Shown here: piece after piece, positions 1 to 12,164 of the stretch
How positions within the stretch are numbered: the stretch's first letter is position 1
Layout of the letters: each line of letters opens with the position of its first letter
From: Torreya grandis
Lineage: Eukaryota; Streptophyta; Pinopsida; Cupressales; Taxaceae
Direction: 5' to 3'
DNA: 64,000 bases
NCBI GenBank assembly: GCA_037957365.1
Contig: JARHVA010006304.1
Location: 141,501 to 205,500, forward strand
The notes under the pieces: generated by a model
What the model saw: only the letters and a program-made list of their open reading frames with translations
Databases searched by the model: none
What the model was told of the DNA's origin: nothing
Position numbers and translations under genes: made by a program

Positions 1-2155
1 GAAGAGGCTTGGATAGGTAAAAAGGTAGATCTTTCATTACTTAGAGTTTTTAGTTCTGAAGCTTTTGTGCACGTTGATAAATAAAATAGAAAGAAGTTGG
101 ATGCTAAATCTATGTGATGCACTTTCATTGGTTATGGTTTTGGAGATTTCAGATTTTAGTTATGGAATTTAGAAACTAACAAAATTATTAGAAGCTGGGA
201 TGTAGTTTTTAATGAGAAGGTGATGTACAGTGATCAGCTCAAGAGGCTGAATAATTTTGAGTAGGGCAATCTTGATTTGGAAAAGGTTATGATCCAAAAT
301 GAGCTCATGGGTAAAAATCATCACTCACAAGAAAACAGGTCAGGTGGAAACCAACGTTGGTCAGGTAGAGACCGACATCAGTTAGGAAACTGATGTTAGT
401 GACCAGGAGGAATCGACGTCAGTTAGGTGCAGATTGACATCGACCAGAGATGACTAAGATCAGTCACTGATAAAAAGAAATTTGGGCAGATAGCAAGCTG
501 TCAATGAATCTCAAATGCCCATAAGGAGGTTTGAAAGGGTAAGTAAACCTCCAATTCATTATTCCCCTTCTTTATACTACTTGTTGCTCATTGATGGTGG
601 AAAACCAGAAAGTTTTGATGAGGGAATGCAGGTAGAATCTAGGAAATAGTGGGAGCATGACATGAATGAGGAAATTGATTCCTTGGAAAAGAACCATACG
701 TGGGATTTGGTTGAGTTTCCAGCTGAAAAGAAAGGACTAAAAAATAGATAGGTTTATAGGTTAAAGGAAGGAGAGAATGGACAAATGAGACATAAGGCCA
801 GGTTGGTAGTAAAGGGATTTGCATAGAAACTAGGTATTGATTTTGGTAAAAAAATTTCTCCTGTAGTAAATATGACTTCTATTCAGACTGTATTGTCTTT
901 AGTTGCTATTGAGGATTTGCACCTTGAGCAGCTTGATGTTAAGATAGCATTTCTTCATGGAGATTTGGATGAAGAGATATATATGGATCAGCCAGAAGGT
1001 TTTGAGGTCAAAGGTAAGGAGAAACTTGTGTGCAGGTTGAAGAAAAGCTTATATGGTCTTAAGAAAGCTCTAAGACAATGGTATTTGAGGTTTGACAGAT
1101 TTATGACAGAGCATGGCTTTAGTAAATGTCAATCTAAACATTGTGTTTATTTTAACAGATTAGATAATGGTAATTATATTATCTTGTTATTGTATGTAGA
1201 TGATATGCTTGTTATAGGTTCACACATACAGGAAATTACTGAGCTTAAAGTAAAATTAGCTCACACATTTGCTATGAAGGATTTAGGAGCAGCAAAGAAA
1301 ATCCTTGGCATGAGTATTAAGAGAGATAGGAAAAATCATAGTTTCATTTTGTCTCAAGAGGATTATGTGAATAAGGTGTTGGAAAGGTTCAATATGTAGG
1401 ATGCAAAACTGGTAAGCACACCTATGGCTGGATACTTCAAGTTGAGCAAAGAAAAGTGTCCTAAATCACATGATGAGGTTGAGTACATGAGTAGATTTCC
1501 ATATGCTTCAGTAGTTGGGAGCTTGATGTATGCAATGGTATGTACCAGACCAGATATTGCCCAAGCAGTGGGAGTTGTCAGCAAGTTTATGGCCAATCCA
1601 AGAAAGGAGCACTGGAAAGCAGTTCAGTGGATTCTCAGATATCTGAGAGGGACCAGCAGTAGGCATTTATGCTATGGAGGGTCAAACACTTCTCGACATG
1701 GGTATGTAGATTTGGATATGGTAGGTGGCTTGGATGGAAGGAGAAGCACCACAGGATATGTGTTCACTATTGGTGGAATAGTGGTTAGCTAGATTTCAAA
1801 GTTGCAGAAGGTTGTTGCCTTGTCTACTATAGAGGTAGAATACATTGTAGTCACAGAGGCTAGTAAGGAAATGATTTGGATGACTCGGTTCATGGAAGAG
1901 TTGGGAAAGGAGAAAGAGAGTTACAGATTATAAAGTGATAGTCAAAGTGCAATTCATTTGGCAAATAATTCAGCCTTTCATTCAAGAACCAAACATATAC
2001 AGCTTAGGTACCACTTCATTAGACAGGTATTGGAGGATGGTCAGTTGAAGTTGGAAAAGATCCATATGGATAAGAACCTTGTTGATATGTTAACAAAGAT
2101 GATAACAAAGGAGAAGTTGAATCTTCATTTAAATTTTATTGGTCTTCAAGATTGA
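1..2155 (+). pseudogene. Copia pol remnant (integrase C-term, RT, RNase H)
   Basis: This encoded the polyprotein that copies and integrates the element. Seen in order: the integrase-to-RT part with the GY...LW...IRSWDVVFNE motif (about 1-230), an acidic repetitive linker (341-445), the RT N-terminus (about 630-870, with WDLVEFP and ARLVVKGFA), the RT core (872-1399) with the YVDD catalytic motif near 1195, then LGAAKKILGM, and RNase H from about 1424 to 2155 ending in SRTKHI...DMLTK. Damage: in-frame stops at glutamine or tryptophan positions (for example after DK near 81, in the KGFA-stop-K stretch near 823, and at 1397 and 1790), and a frame change between the integrase and RT parts near 410. 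The natural stop is 2153-2155. It is no longer able to make one protein. Confidence 0.92.
341..445 (+). repeat. Tandem ~21-bp palindrome array in copia coding linker
   Basis: Five 12-bp palindrome-like units start at 350 (ACCAACGTTGGT, perfect), 371, 389, 412 and 433, spaced 21, 18, 23 and 21 bp. Read in the RT frame, the first units encode a short repeated acidic peptide (QVETNV, QVETDI, ETDV). The unit is the same as the one in the 3' LTR of this element (2298-2423), where it is not coding. Later units differ mainly by C-to-T or G-to-A at CpG sites. Confidence 0.85.
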
Positions 2156-2220
2156 ACTTGAAGATGGAGAAACAAACTAGAGGATGTTGCTATACAGGTA
2201 CAGGTGCAACTGTTTATCTC

Positions 2221-2232
2221 CAAGTGGGAGAT
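2221..2232 (+). promoter_or_regulatory. Polypurine tract of E1
   Basis: The purine-rich stretch aagtgggaga lies directly before the TG start of the 3' LTR. In copia elements this position primes plus-strand DNA synthesis. Position and composition both fit. Confidence 0.8.
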
Positions 2233-2858
2233 TGTTAAGTTCTGGAGCTAAAAGCTTCACTGATGAGCTAGATTGAGGTTTCTAAGTTTACACAGTAACC
2301 GACATCAGTTACACAGTCGACCGGCATTGATAGTATCACTAAAATTGGTTAGGAATAGACACATGACCGACTGACATCGGTCAGGGGTCGACCGACATCG
2401 GTCACCTGTAGACCAACACTGACAACTGTGCATTTGCATGCATTTCTAGAATTAGATTTGTTCTAATTTTAGGAGAATAATTGGCTTGCATGTAAAGACT
2501 AATTTTAGTCTTGAGTCTATTTTTCTAGTTATTGTTTTCCTTGGATCCTATTTAAGAGACCCATGGGGTAGTATTGTAATTAAGAAAGAAAAGAGGGAAT
2601 AACAACTCGGTTATTGAGTTGATTTTAATTGATTGAGAGAGAGAGAGAAATCTTGAGAGAGAAATACTATACACCCAAGAGGTGTGGGAAGAGTGAGATT
2701 TCTTCATTGTATTTTGGAAGAGTTTAATGCAAGATTGGTTGTTTCTTGTATCTCCTATTATTTTTTGTTTCTAATTTCTAGTTACTTATTACTTCTGGTT
2801 CAATTCGGTGTTTAGTTGCTTATACAAAAGTAATGAATTGTACTCCAAGTTCCTAACA
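2233..2858 (+). repeat. 3' LTR of E1 (626 bp)
   Basis: It begins TGTTAAG at 2233 and ends CCTAACA at 2858, so the ends carry the short inverted repeat TGTTA/TAACA typical of copia LTRs. It contains the palindrome array (2298-2423), a TATA-like CTATTTAAG near 2549, and a GA-rich stretch at 2637-2665. It follows the polypurine tract. The 5' partner is outside the window, so LTR identity and age cannot be judged. Confidence 0.88.
2298..2423 (+). repeat. Palindrome array in copia LTR
   Basis: Units of the form ACCGACRTCGGT start at 2298, 2320, about 2366 (longer, with four extra bases), 2391 (ACCGACATCGGT) and 2412, mostly 21-22 bp apart. The flanking bases (TCAGG before the next unit) match those in the coding-linker array of the same element, so the two arrays share an origin. 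Three CpG sites per ancestral unit explain most variants. Confidence 0.85.
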
Positions 2859-2987
2859 ATGCTATAGTACATTTTGATAACACATGTATTAAGGAACTAG
2901 TATGATATTATTATGATGGTTTCTTATGTTTCACAGTTCCATCCTATTGCATGGCTTACTTGAGTATACTTCTTGTTTGTTACATGT

Positions 2988-4510
2988 TGACTACTAGACA
3001 TGCACATTTATGAAGGTAGTTTTAGGCATTCATAATTTGAAGTAACATAGAGACAATCATATTTTATGGGTGGCCTAATAAGTGGACTGAATATATAGGT
3101 TTTAAGGGCTAGCTTAGCTTGATGTATCAATTAGGATCCCTACTCTACACTACCAGATTTTAAGGGAAAAGGGAAGAAGGTAAACTGAAAGGAAACCCTA
3201 TCTACTTGGGGTGAAATACCAAAATGTGAACTCCACTTGTGTAGGATGAAATAAGAATATTTAATAAGGACATAAACCTTATTATACTTCTCAAATTAAA
3301 TCTTACAAACAATAATGTTTCACATAGAATCTTAGGCTAATGGATGATTTAAGGTAGCTAGATAATAAGTCCATCAAGGAAACTAAAGAAAGTTCACACT
3401 TACCATAAATACAAGATGATTATATCACACAATATAACCTATAAGGATGATATAAAACCTTCAAATAGGTAAAGAGTAGAGGACAAGATGAGAGGAAGAA
3501 TGTACTATCATTATCATCTATTAACAAACCATTAGCCTACACTAAAACTAAGATTTGAGGAGGCATGAATTTTATCTTATTCATTAAAAATAGGCAAATA
3601 AAAGTTTTTTTATAAGCATGGCCTTTATAAATCATACGTTAAGGATTGTTTTAAATTCCAAACATTGGCCTACATATAGATAATATGAGAGAGGAGAGAG
3701 AATAAGACAAGGCAACCCCAAAACTAAAAAATGAAACCTTTACTTAGTCCTTCTCCAAACCCAACATAGAATTAACTTGAATACCTCTCACCCACATTTA
3801 TAAAATTGAATATAGTTTTAGGTAATATTGTTTGAAATTTTGAGTCATTATCATTTATTCTTGGTCCTTGACCTATACAACATCCTAGGTTTTTGCTTGC
3901 ATACTCCTATATCCTTGGTCAAGAAATCATTTCCTTAAAAATAGGTCTTGATCCTTGAGATTAGCTCATAATGAGTTCATAAATTATTCATTTTAAACCT
4001 TATTCTGACTATTAACAAGGTATTTCCATCTTCCTTGGGCTGTTATAGCTCTTTGAGTGCAAGTTTGACCTTTTCAACATCTTAGGCATTAAAAGGAAGG
4101 ATTTTTTGGAGTCTTTGAGACATTTTCCAACTTTTAAACATTATTATATACTTTAATTTACTTCTTAAAAATTTATAGTGGAATTTAAGGTGAGGAGGAT
4201 ACTTGAAGAGATTTTTGAATATCTCTTATGCATCAATTTGGGTGTTTTAACTACTTTACTCCTTCATGTGCAAAGAGGCTTAAGGGAGATAAAAATGAGT
4301 TTTGCATTGAAAAAGGAAAAATTACAAAATTTATGGATTATTATAATGAAATCACACCTAAAACAAGGCATTTGAAGTAATCAATTAGCCCAAAGGATTC
4401 TTTTCTGCCCATTTTGCTTGTAAAAGCACCCCTTCCTTATGCCCCTAAAAACCTATAGGGCTCCTTGTCCAAAAGATTATACAGAACAAATTGGAAACCT
4501 AGAAAAAAAA
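2988..4510 (-). repeat. 3' LTR of E2
   Basis: This copy matches 12165-12891 followed directly by 24247-25012. Shared landmarks include the start TGACTACTAGAC, a block with aagggaaaagggaagaag, the stretch gaggaggcatgaatt, and a far half with cctttacttagtccttctcc. Continuity here, where the other copy is broken, shows where E3 inserted. The end is placed near 4510, where similarity fades. By eye this pair is among the most diverged in the window. A short frame at 4178-4375 inside it is not conserved in the other copy and is not a gene. Confidence 0.8.
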
Positions 4511-5799
4511 ATTATTACCCTCTATTCGCTTACATCTCAATAAAAAACTTAATGATTATAATCCAATTATAAGTATTCATTTTCCTTCATTTTATTCTTC
4601 AATTAGGCATAATTAACCCCCCCTAGGACTATAAATTATAAATTTTTATATTAAGAGATAAAAAACATGTTAAGTAACCCAAAATAATGTGATTCACTTT
4701 TCCTAGGATACCAAAAATCTGCATGTCAATTTTGGGGTCCTAGGTCTTTGTGGAAGTCTACAAACTAAGAAACCACCTTACTTCTTAGTCTTATTTTGAG
4801 CCTATTTGGGATAGCCTTGGAAAATGAGCCTAGTTTGGTCACCTATATAATATAACATGATTTTTTTAAAAAATAAATAAATATATATATATATATATAT
4901 ATATAATCCCAAAGGAACTCATCCAATTATTGGGAAGTTATCCCCTTCTCAGAACACCTAGATAACACCAAAAATCATAAAAAATAGGGTATTTGGAATA
5001 ATATGTACAATTCATTTTATCATAAAAATAAATTTTTAGAACCTCATTGTTTTCATAAACAACATAAAATATTTTTTGTGATAAAAATATGTCATTGTAT
5101 GTCCATTTGAAGTCCATTTCCCTTGATTGGTCACAATCAGGGTTTTAGAAGGGTTTAAGACCTATATGGGGTACATAAATATGGGACATCCAAATTACCT
5201 AATTAAACTTATAAATCCTTATTTGATGTAATTATAATATATACCAAATGTATTATCTCCCCATGAAATTTTTTAGAGATGGTATAAGCATCTAAATTTG
5301 CTCATAGGGTGGTTTGCTTAGCATTATTGAGGCTCAAGAGAGATCAAATCTAAGTTTTGGGATTATAAACTTAATATAACTATTAGGATACATTTTAAAT
5401 CCTATAAAATATCCCTCTAAATTATTATACATGATATATAATTCCTTTTTATACCACTATATGCATTTGCTATACTGGTCAGGGGTCTTGGGGTTTAGGC
5501 TTATCTCCTTTTTGCTAGCCCTCAAGGGCACTTGGACTAAAATATGAGTATGGATGCCACTTTGAGGTTTTTTGAGACCTTGATATAATTATAATTTCAT
5601 AAAATAAACTTCATTAATTTTTGAAACTTTTTTATGCTTTGATACCAAATGGACCCACTTAGTTTCAAGATTATCCCTTGTCAATGGAGTGGGAAAGGTC
5701 TGAGACAAAATAATGGATATTTCCCCTATTTTAATGACCTTGAATTGACCATGAATTCCTTAAAACTAATAAAAATGTTCTACACAAAAATTAAAATCA
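4511..5799. other. E2 internal region, no gene seen
   Basis: AT-rich sequence between the 3' LTR of E2 and its tandem array. It contains a (TA)n microsatellite at about 4878-4903. No coding signal, RNA gene or transposon domain was recognised on either strand. It probably belongs to the 3' untranslated part of E2. Confidence 0.6.
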
Positions 5800-8660
5800 A
5801 TATCATGCCTATATAGGTATCTAAAGGTCAATTTCACTTAAGATTGGTTGGGACTACCTGTGTGTAAAGAGTCTAGGAAAGTTAGTTGGGTATAAAAAAC
5901 TCATAAGTCACTTCACCAAAAAATTAATCTATTTATCATGTTTGAGTGACCTCCATGAAATTAATCATCATGATCATATATAATCATTGAGTTTTAAAAG
6001 GGTCTAAAACCTCATATCTTATTATTGAGGGTTTATATGCCAAATAGCCATACTGACCCTAGAGTTCCATGAATATAGCTTCCTCTCCTTTTGAATTGTA
6101 TGAACTTGATAAAAAAATTATATAAGTCATAATTATGTCATTCAAACTCTCTTTCAACTATAATTATTCTAAATTTAGTGAAAGGCATGCTTTCTCACTT
6201 AGTTTGTGAGTGGGCATGTAGGTCTAAAAGGGACTATGTTCTCCACCATGTCCATGTTGACTGTGTTCTTTATTTTATTAATATATATTCAAACATAAAC
6301 TAAAAAAATGTTGTTAGAGATAAAATATATTCAAAATCATATTTATAACTCTCCTTTCCATCTCATTTATTATCATTGTCATAAACCCTGCCAACAATCT
6401 CTTTCATGTTCTTAGTTGTATGTAAGGTGAAATGACTGTAGAGTTTTAATTAATTATGTGTAGAGGAGTAGAAATAAACTTGGTCAATCCTAATTTCTAT
6501 TTATTTGTTCTTAAAATTATTTTATGTCCTATTTTATTATCTGAGGTAAAATTTAGAGCCCCTCCAAACATCTATGTTCTTTCTTAGGCTTTGATACACC
6601 CTATTCCACCAACCACCTGTAGGTGTCCTTTAGAGGGTCTCTTAACCTTATCTTAGAGTTTAAGATTCATTTTTATCAATCCCACATGATTTATTTTGAA
6701 TCATTATGGCTTAATAAAAAAATTTAATATATGATGTGGACCTCATAGTCCTTTACATGTCTCTATTCCCTACTCAGTTTTAGATCTAACCTATTCTTTG
6801 GAGTAAGTTGTATGTACCCTTTTAGTCTATGTATAGGGTATCTTGACTAGATATTTTATGATTTGAATCCTAAACCTCACATCAATATCCCTCCTCAAAT
6901 AACTTATACTTATTTAGAGTTCCAATTGGGTTTAATAAAATTTCAAAACCCTTTGTAAAAACTCTTTACCACTTGTCCTTGCTACTTTCTATATAGGGTG
7001 TTATAAGTGGCCTATAGGTGCTATTTTATGGAATTGACTATGTGTTATGAATTTAGACCTCACCTTCATGGTAATAACCTCATCAATGGTCTATAAATTT
7101 TTTTCCAATCTTATATGGATTCTTGAACATCTTTCAAACATCTTATGTAACTTAATTATATGCATTTTACCCCAAACCTATCAAGGCTAGTTTTAGGTAC
7201 ATTATACTTGCATAGACTGTAGGATTGTGTGTATCCTAGCATTGACTATCTTATTTTGTATGACTTAAAATTATATATCAATATCCTCCTTTATATCATG
7301 ATCCTGGATGGATCCCAAATGGGCTCAGACACTTTCATACATGCATGCTCTACTCTTTTGCTTCTCGCTTAAAGTCAGTCCATTCCACTAGTAAGCCTAT
7401 AGTTTACCTCTAGGGTATTGACTATGTTAGGAGTTTTATAACTTACTATTCATATAATGAAATTTTATATATTATTAAACATGGATTTGAAGTTTCAACT
7501 AGGTTTAAACTCTTTCAAACACACCTTTGCTTTTTTCTCAGGATTAGAAACACCATAATAGTGTCTTGTAGCCTATAGGTACCTTTTTAGAGGGTGTTGA
7601 TTTTTTTATTTTGTGTTTAGACCTCATCTCCCAAATCATTAACTTCCTCATTCTATTTGAAATATTTGAGGTTATAAATGGTGTTAAGAAACATTTCAAA
7701 TACCTTTGTCATCTATTTATCTTGAAAAAGAAATGATTACTAAGAAGGCATGTAGGTGGCATTCTAAGGTGTGACTGCATATAGGATTTTTGAAAGTATT
7801 AAACTAGTCTTTCACCAAACACAATGCTTGAAGAATCTAAACCTAAATATTTTTATCCAACTATGTAAACTATTCTATAGAATTCTTATGACTCTTTCAA
7901 GCTGACTTGTCACTTTTTATTTATATATAGGGTACTTATAGGTGGTCTCTTAGACTATCAAGTTAGTCTATTTTTCCTTGAACTGATTGCAAATGACTAT
8001 TAATACTTAGGTATTATTTGATTATTATGAAACTATATATTTTTATTGAAATTTAATCTCCTATGTGACTTAATTTGTTTTGGAATGATGTTTAATTTTT
8101 TCTCAAATAAGGACCTATAGACTTAAGGCTTGTGTCAATACTAGTCTCATTTGACTGTATATGATATACATGGTCATATCTTAAACTTTTGAGTCTTTCA
8201 AACCTATCAAAAAACTAAATACTTATATTTTCATTCCTCAATTGTTTAAAGAGCTTAATACAAGTGTCAATCCACCTTATATCAACTTTAACTGGTATAT
8301 ACAGACTTGTATGCAATCAACACCTATACATGTTATGTGTTAAGAATGGAGAATCTAGTCAGTTTGAGAAAATTTGATGTTGGTAATGATGTAGTCAATA
8401 ACATTTTAATATATGAAGACATGTGTCAAACCTTATCCATGGCTCTAATCATCTTCCAAACACTCTTACAGACCATACAAGCCTACATATAAAAGAGACA
8501 CCTATGATCTTCATTGGAAGGCATGCATTTAGACTACTATCTTCACTTTTATGCACTTACAATGATACAATATCATCTAAAAACTTTCACACCATGATGT
8601 ATCACTAGAATTTGAGCCAAAATTATCAATTAAAACTCCAATTGACTATGTAGACCTTGA
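5800..8660. repeat. Diverged 176-204 bp tandem repeat array in E2
   Basis: An anchor resembling GCCTATAGGTG recurs at about 6215, 6418, 6616, 6809, 7011, 7215, 7395, 7571, 7749, 7935, 8114, 8297 and 8481. The steps are 203, 198, 193, 202, 204, 180, 176, 178, 186, 179, 183 and 184 bp. Between anchors the same order of landmarks returns: TTGACTAT, then TAGACCTCA, then a CTTTCAAACA-like block before the next anchor. Weaker units may reach left to about 5808. Units are strongly diverged from each other. In E2 orientation the array lies between the long frame and the 3' LTR, as in some known plant gypsy elements that carry satellites in their 3' untranslated region. Confidence 0.7.
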
Positions 8661-9842
8661 CCATGTCTCCATAGAGAAAACATTTTAATATGTTAGAAAA
8701 AAACACATCTCAGACAAGAAAAATGAATTCCATGAACTGCGGGAGTTCCCATGAGTGAAAAAACACTAAAAACCTCTATGAATGACCACCATGAAAAAGA
8801 AACAATAAATTATAATAGGATTGTTTGAAATAGCTTGTACACCAAGACATTATTATTTCAATTGAAGACACCTCATAGAGATGATATGGATGATGAAACC
8901 ACCATGAACATAATATCCAAGAGCTCTACAAACCATTCATCTCCATATATTTATGAAGTGGATAAATAGGTGCAAGAATAGACTCCTATAAGATGAATAG
9001 GCCATAGTGATATGCTATCACTTTTGTTGATTATTTATAAATAAGAAGCCATAAATCTATAAAATAATGTAACTGGTGTCAATCTTACTAGGATACCTAA
9101 CAATTTTTAAAGTTTTATCTCCTAACTCTATCTTCTTTATCTATATTGAGCACTTGAAAATTTCCCTTCTAAAGCTGCCAAAGAGGTTGATATGAGAGAT
9201 AAATTAGATTTCTTCATTTTAAGACCTAAAACCTCTTCTAAATCACTTGTTTGAACTTTTCATGGACAAATAAGGTCCTTAATATTCTTTAATATCAATT
9301 TCACCTTAAGAACTATATGAAAGGCCTCAAAACATGCCTTTTTGGCACTAAAACTACTAAAATCACTAGAGAAGTCTAATGAAACTATTATTAAATATAT
9401 TAATTGGATATTTTAATGAATTAAAAATTATACCATGTCCTAAAAAGTAAAGTTTCAAGTGGTATGGGTGAAAATTTGACCTATGAGGTCAAAATTGTCA
9501 ACATTTTGGCAACTTAATTGGGAAGCATGTCTACTATGCTTTCAAACTAGACCATTGACATCTCATTAAAAATAATAAGATCATTATTAAAATCTATAAA
9601 AATCATGATTAGACCTTAACCAATGGCTACTACTCTTGAATCAAGACAATAAATCTTTTTTCTCCTCAAAGATAAGAAAAGAAAAGACAACAAAACAAGG
9701 AAACTAGACTAACAAACACTTGTACTAGTAAAGCACTTTTTGAAACAAAACATAAAAAAACTAATGTGATTAATATAACTGAAAGGAAATCTAAACTAAC
9801 TATAACTTAATTGAATATAATCCTCCTCTAGGATCAAAATAA
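8661..9842. other. E2 internal spacer, no gene seen
   Basis: About 1.2 kb between the tandem array and the stop end of the long minus-strand frame. It is AT-rich with no recognisable domain or repeat. It is probably untranslated sequence of E2. Confidence 0.55.
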
Positions 9843-11990
9843 TTATTTCATTAGGTATACAATGGCATGAGAAGTCACATTTTTTGACTTCTTACTTGGT
9901 TAAGCCTTTGTCTTGAGTGACAACACATCTAACATAACTTATAATATGTATACATCATTAAATAGATCTCTAATGAAAACATATTGATCTTAGACTTTAA
10001 CCTTCACCTTTTGCACTTGTTCTTATTTAGCAATGGTCTCTAAGATGGCTACATATTGGTTTTTAAGACCTGTTACCTCATGAAATTTATATGATTGATT
10101 GAAGTAGCCTACTTGGACCTTAGTATCCTCTTGATGAATCTCAAATTGTCTATCATTATCTCTAAAATTGAGAGCTTTTTGTTCCTTGAGAAATTATATC
10201 CAAAAGTGATCTTTACTAGCTTCTAAGAGTACATCAAGGTCTGCAAATGGAGAAAGAGGATGATAACCCATGATGAGAATATCAAAAAAATCATCATCTA
10301 GTGAGGATACCTCTTGAAAAGGAAAAATTATAATTCTATTACCCCTATATCTTGTTGATTAACTCAACAAAATTACCTCATATTGATTTACTCAACTCAT
10401 CTTCACTTGGGATAAGTGAGTATCTTGATTATTCAAATAATCTTCATTATGTTCTTGACTTGTATAAAGGAGATCAAAATAAGGAATTACCTTATCTTAT
10501 TCATACCCAATCACATCAAAATGAATCTATTAAAACACATCAACATCTTCATCTTCTTCTACAACCTCTTCATCTAGCTTGAAAAATAAAATTCATTTTC
10601 TCTCACCAAGGGGAGTACCAATAAATATTTCTTCTTCAAACATGCTTTCTTAATCTTCACCACACTCTCCTTGAATATCACTTACAATTGTAACTTCTTC
10701 ATTTATCCTCCATAGAATAGGCTCCTCTTCAAGAAGGGAGATGGTAGGAGGGAAATGATTAAGCTCATGGGTTTATTTGGGAGTCAATGTATTACTTTTA
10801 CAGTTTGAGGTCTTAGAAATGGAATATTCTTGTAGGAATGCTTGAAGAGAGAGTAAGTTGAGGTGTCATATGACTGTTTGGCTTTCTACCTCACAATTTT
10901 CTTCCTTATTATAATCTTCTTGACATTCTATCTCATCTTCAACTTCATTTCCATCCTTTTCAATTAGGAGCTTTTTCTTGTCTTGAGATATTTCTTGGAT
11001 TGACCTCTAAGAGGGAATAACTATAGGCAAAATGTCTTCTTTGCATTCAAACTCTATAACACTCACATCCTCCTATTTCTCCTTAACTACTTGATTCCAA
11101 GGTAGGAATTTGAAAGTATTAGGTTAACTTGGAGGTTGAATTATCTCTCTTAGATGCTCCATCTAATAATATTCAATGACTTCATGAGGATAAGGAGCAT
11201 AAGAGGGCTGATATGGTAAATAAGAGGGTTCTTAAAGAGTGATGGGAGGAGTTTCATCCACAAGATTTGGCATGGAAAAACAAGGAGTCATAGCCCAATA
11301 AGGCCTCCAAGATGGAATAATTTTTTATTCTTGAGTAAGAGTAGGTGTATATGGAAGGAAACTTAGAATATAAGAATTTTGACTAGGGGTAGGTGGAGAT
11401 GGTTGATGTTTCTTGACTTGTATTTCTTGATTCTCCCACCTCACCAACCTATCTACCCACCATTGGATCATGGTTCTCATTTAATGTAACTCATAAGTCA
11501 TAATATACTAATTATCTTTTCCAATTTATTCCCACCTACTTATAAACATTTACACTATTTTCATCATATTCTCTGTGAGGTGAAAAATAATCACATCCAA
11601 CTCTTTATCACACACTCTAATCACCCCTTCAAACTTTAGCATGTTTGGACTAAATTCCAATAGGGATATGGTAGGGGAAACATTATTCTGAGTTGGATAT
11701 GGATTAGGAGGAGGTGATTATGACTAATTCAAGTCTTGATAAGGCTACTAAGGCACATATTTAGGGTCATAGTGAGGTTGATAAGAGTCACTATAAAGCT
11801 GATATGAATAATCATACTCTTGACATGACTAACCATAAGGATGATAATAATCTTGGTAAGGCTGATTAGGATAATAAAAAGGTTCATATGGATCATGATA
11901 CGGATCATATGGATCATGATAAAGCTAATATAACTCATTATAATGATTATAACTAAGGATAACATAGGAAATTTACTCATACATAGCCAT
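9843..11990 (-). pseudogene. ORF-Y: orphan 716-codon frame of E2
   Basis: I do not recognise this protein. One minus-strand frame runs from ATG at 11990-11988 to TAA at 9845-9843 without any indel that I could detect; the frame was checked at five points (11990, 11519, 11039, 10319 and 10079). It is broken only by roughly 25 stop codons, mostly where CAG or CAA would fit. The N-terminus is rich in tyrosine and proline, with repeats such as YHDPYDPYHDPYEP (about 11925-11880). Further on come proline-rich and strongly acidic stretches (EEVVEEDEDVDVF) and a probably helical C-terminal part near 10080. It starts about 150 bp inside the primer site, the place of gag, so a structural or gag-like role is possible. 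No zinc knuckle, protease or polymerase motif was seen. Confidence 0.6.
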
Positions 11991-12137
11991 AAAAATAACA
12001 TCAAGATCATGTAATAAAAAAAACTTACTTGGAAATTATGCCTAGACTATTAAAAATAGTTGATTGAGCTTGGAGTCACCAAATACTTCTTTATGAATTC
12101 TAATACAACTATAATTTCACCAATACCAACTCCAATA

Positions 12138-12157
12138 GATCCCACTCAGCATGCCAA
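12138..12157 (-). promoter_or_regulatory. Primer-binding site of E2 (minus strand)
   Basis: Read on the minus strand this is TTGGCATGCTGAGTGGGATC, seven bases inside the LTR end. It starts with TGG, the complement of a tRNA CCA end, and resembles the site of E5 (TGACACGCCTGGTGGGACC). It fixes the orientation of E2. I could not assign the tRNA. Confidence 0.65.
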
Positions 12158-12164
12158 AAACTAT

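Larger units (their letters stand above)
1..2858 (+). mobile_element. E1: Ty1/copia LTR retrotransposon, 3' part
   Basis: The window opens inside a copia element. In order it shows the C-terminal part of integrase, a variable linker, reverse transcriptase, RNase H, a short untranslated stretch, a polypurine tract and a complete 3' LTR ending at 2858. The 5' LTR, gag, protease and integrase core lie upstream of the window. The sequence after the LTR (2859-2863, atgct) would be one copy of the 5-bp target duplication; the partner cannot be seen. The element is inactive: many glutamine, arginine or tryptophan codons have become stops and there are a few frameshifts. Identification rests on domain order and conserved motifs and is secure; the sublineage is not determined. 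Confidence 0.93.

Noticed and set aside
5800..8660. The tandem units as repeats of a protein domain of about 60 residues
   Set aside because: Unit lengths vary and are often not multiples of three, and no frame stays open across units.
11729..12010. 93-residue hydrophobic minus-strand frame that looks membrane-like
   Set aside because: It overlaps the Tyr/Pro-rich ORF-Y frame in another phase; the hydrophobic residues come from reading TAT/CAT-rich repeats out of phase.
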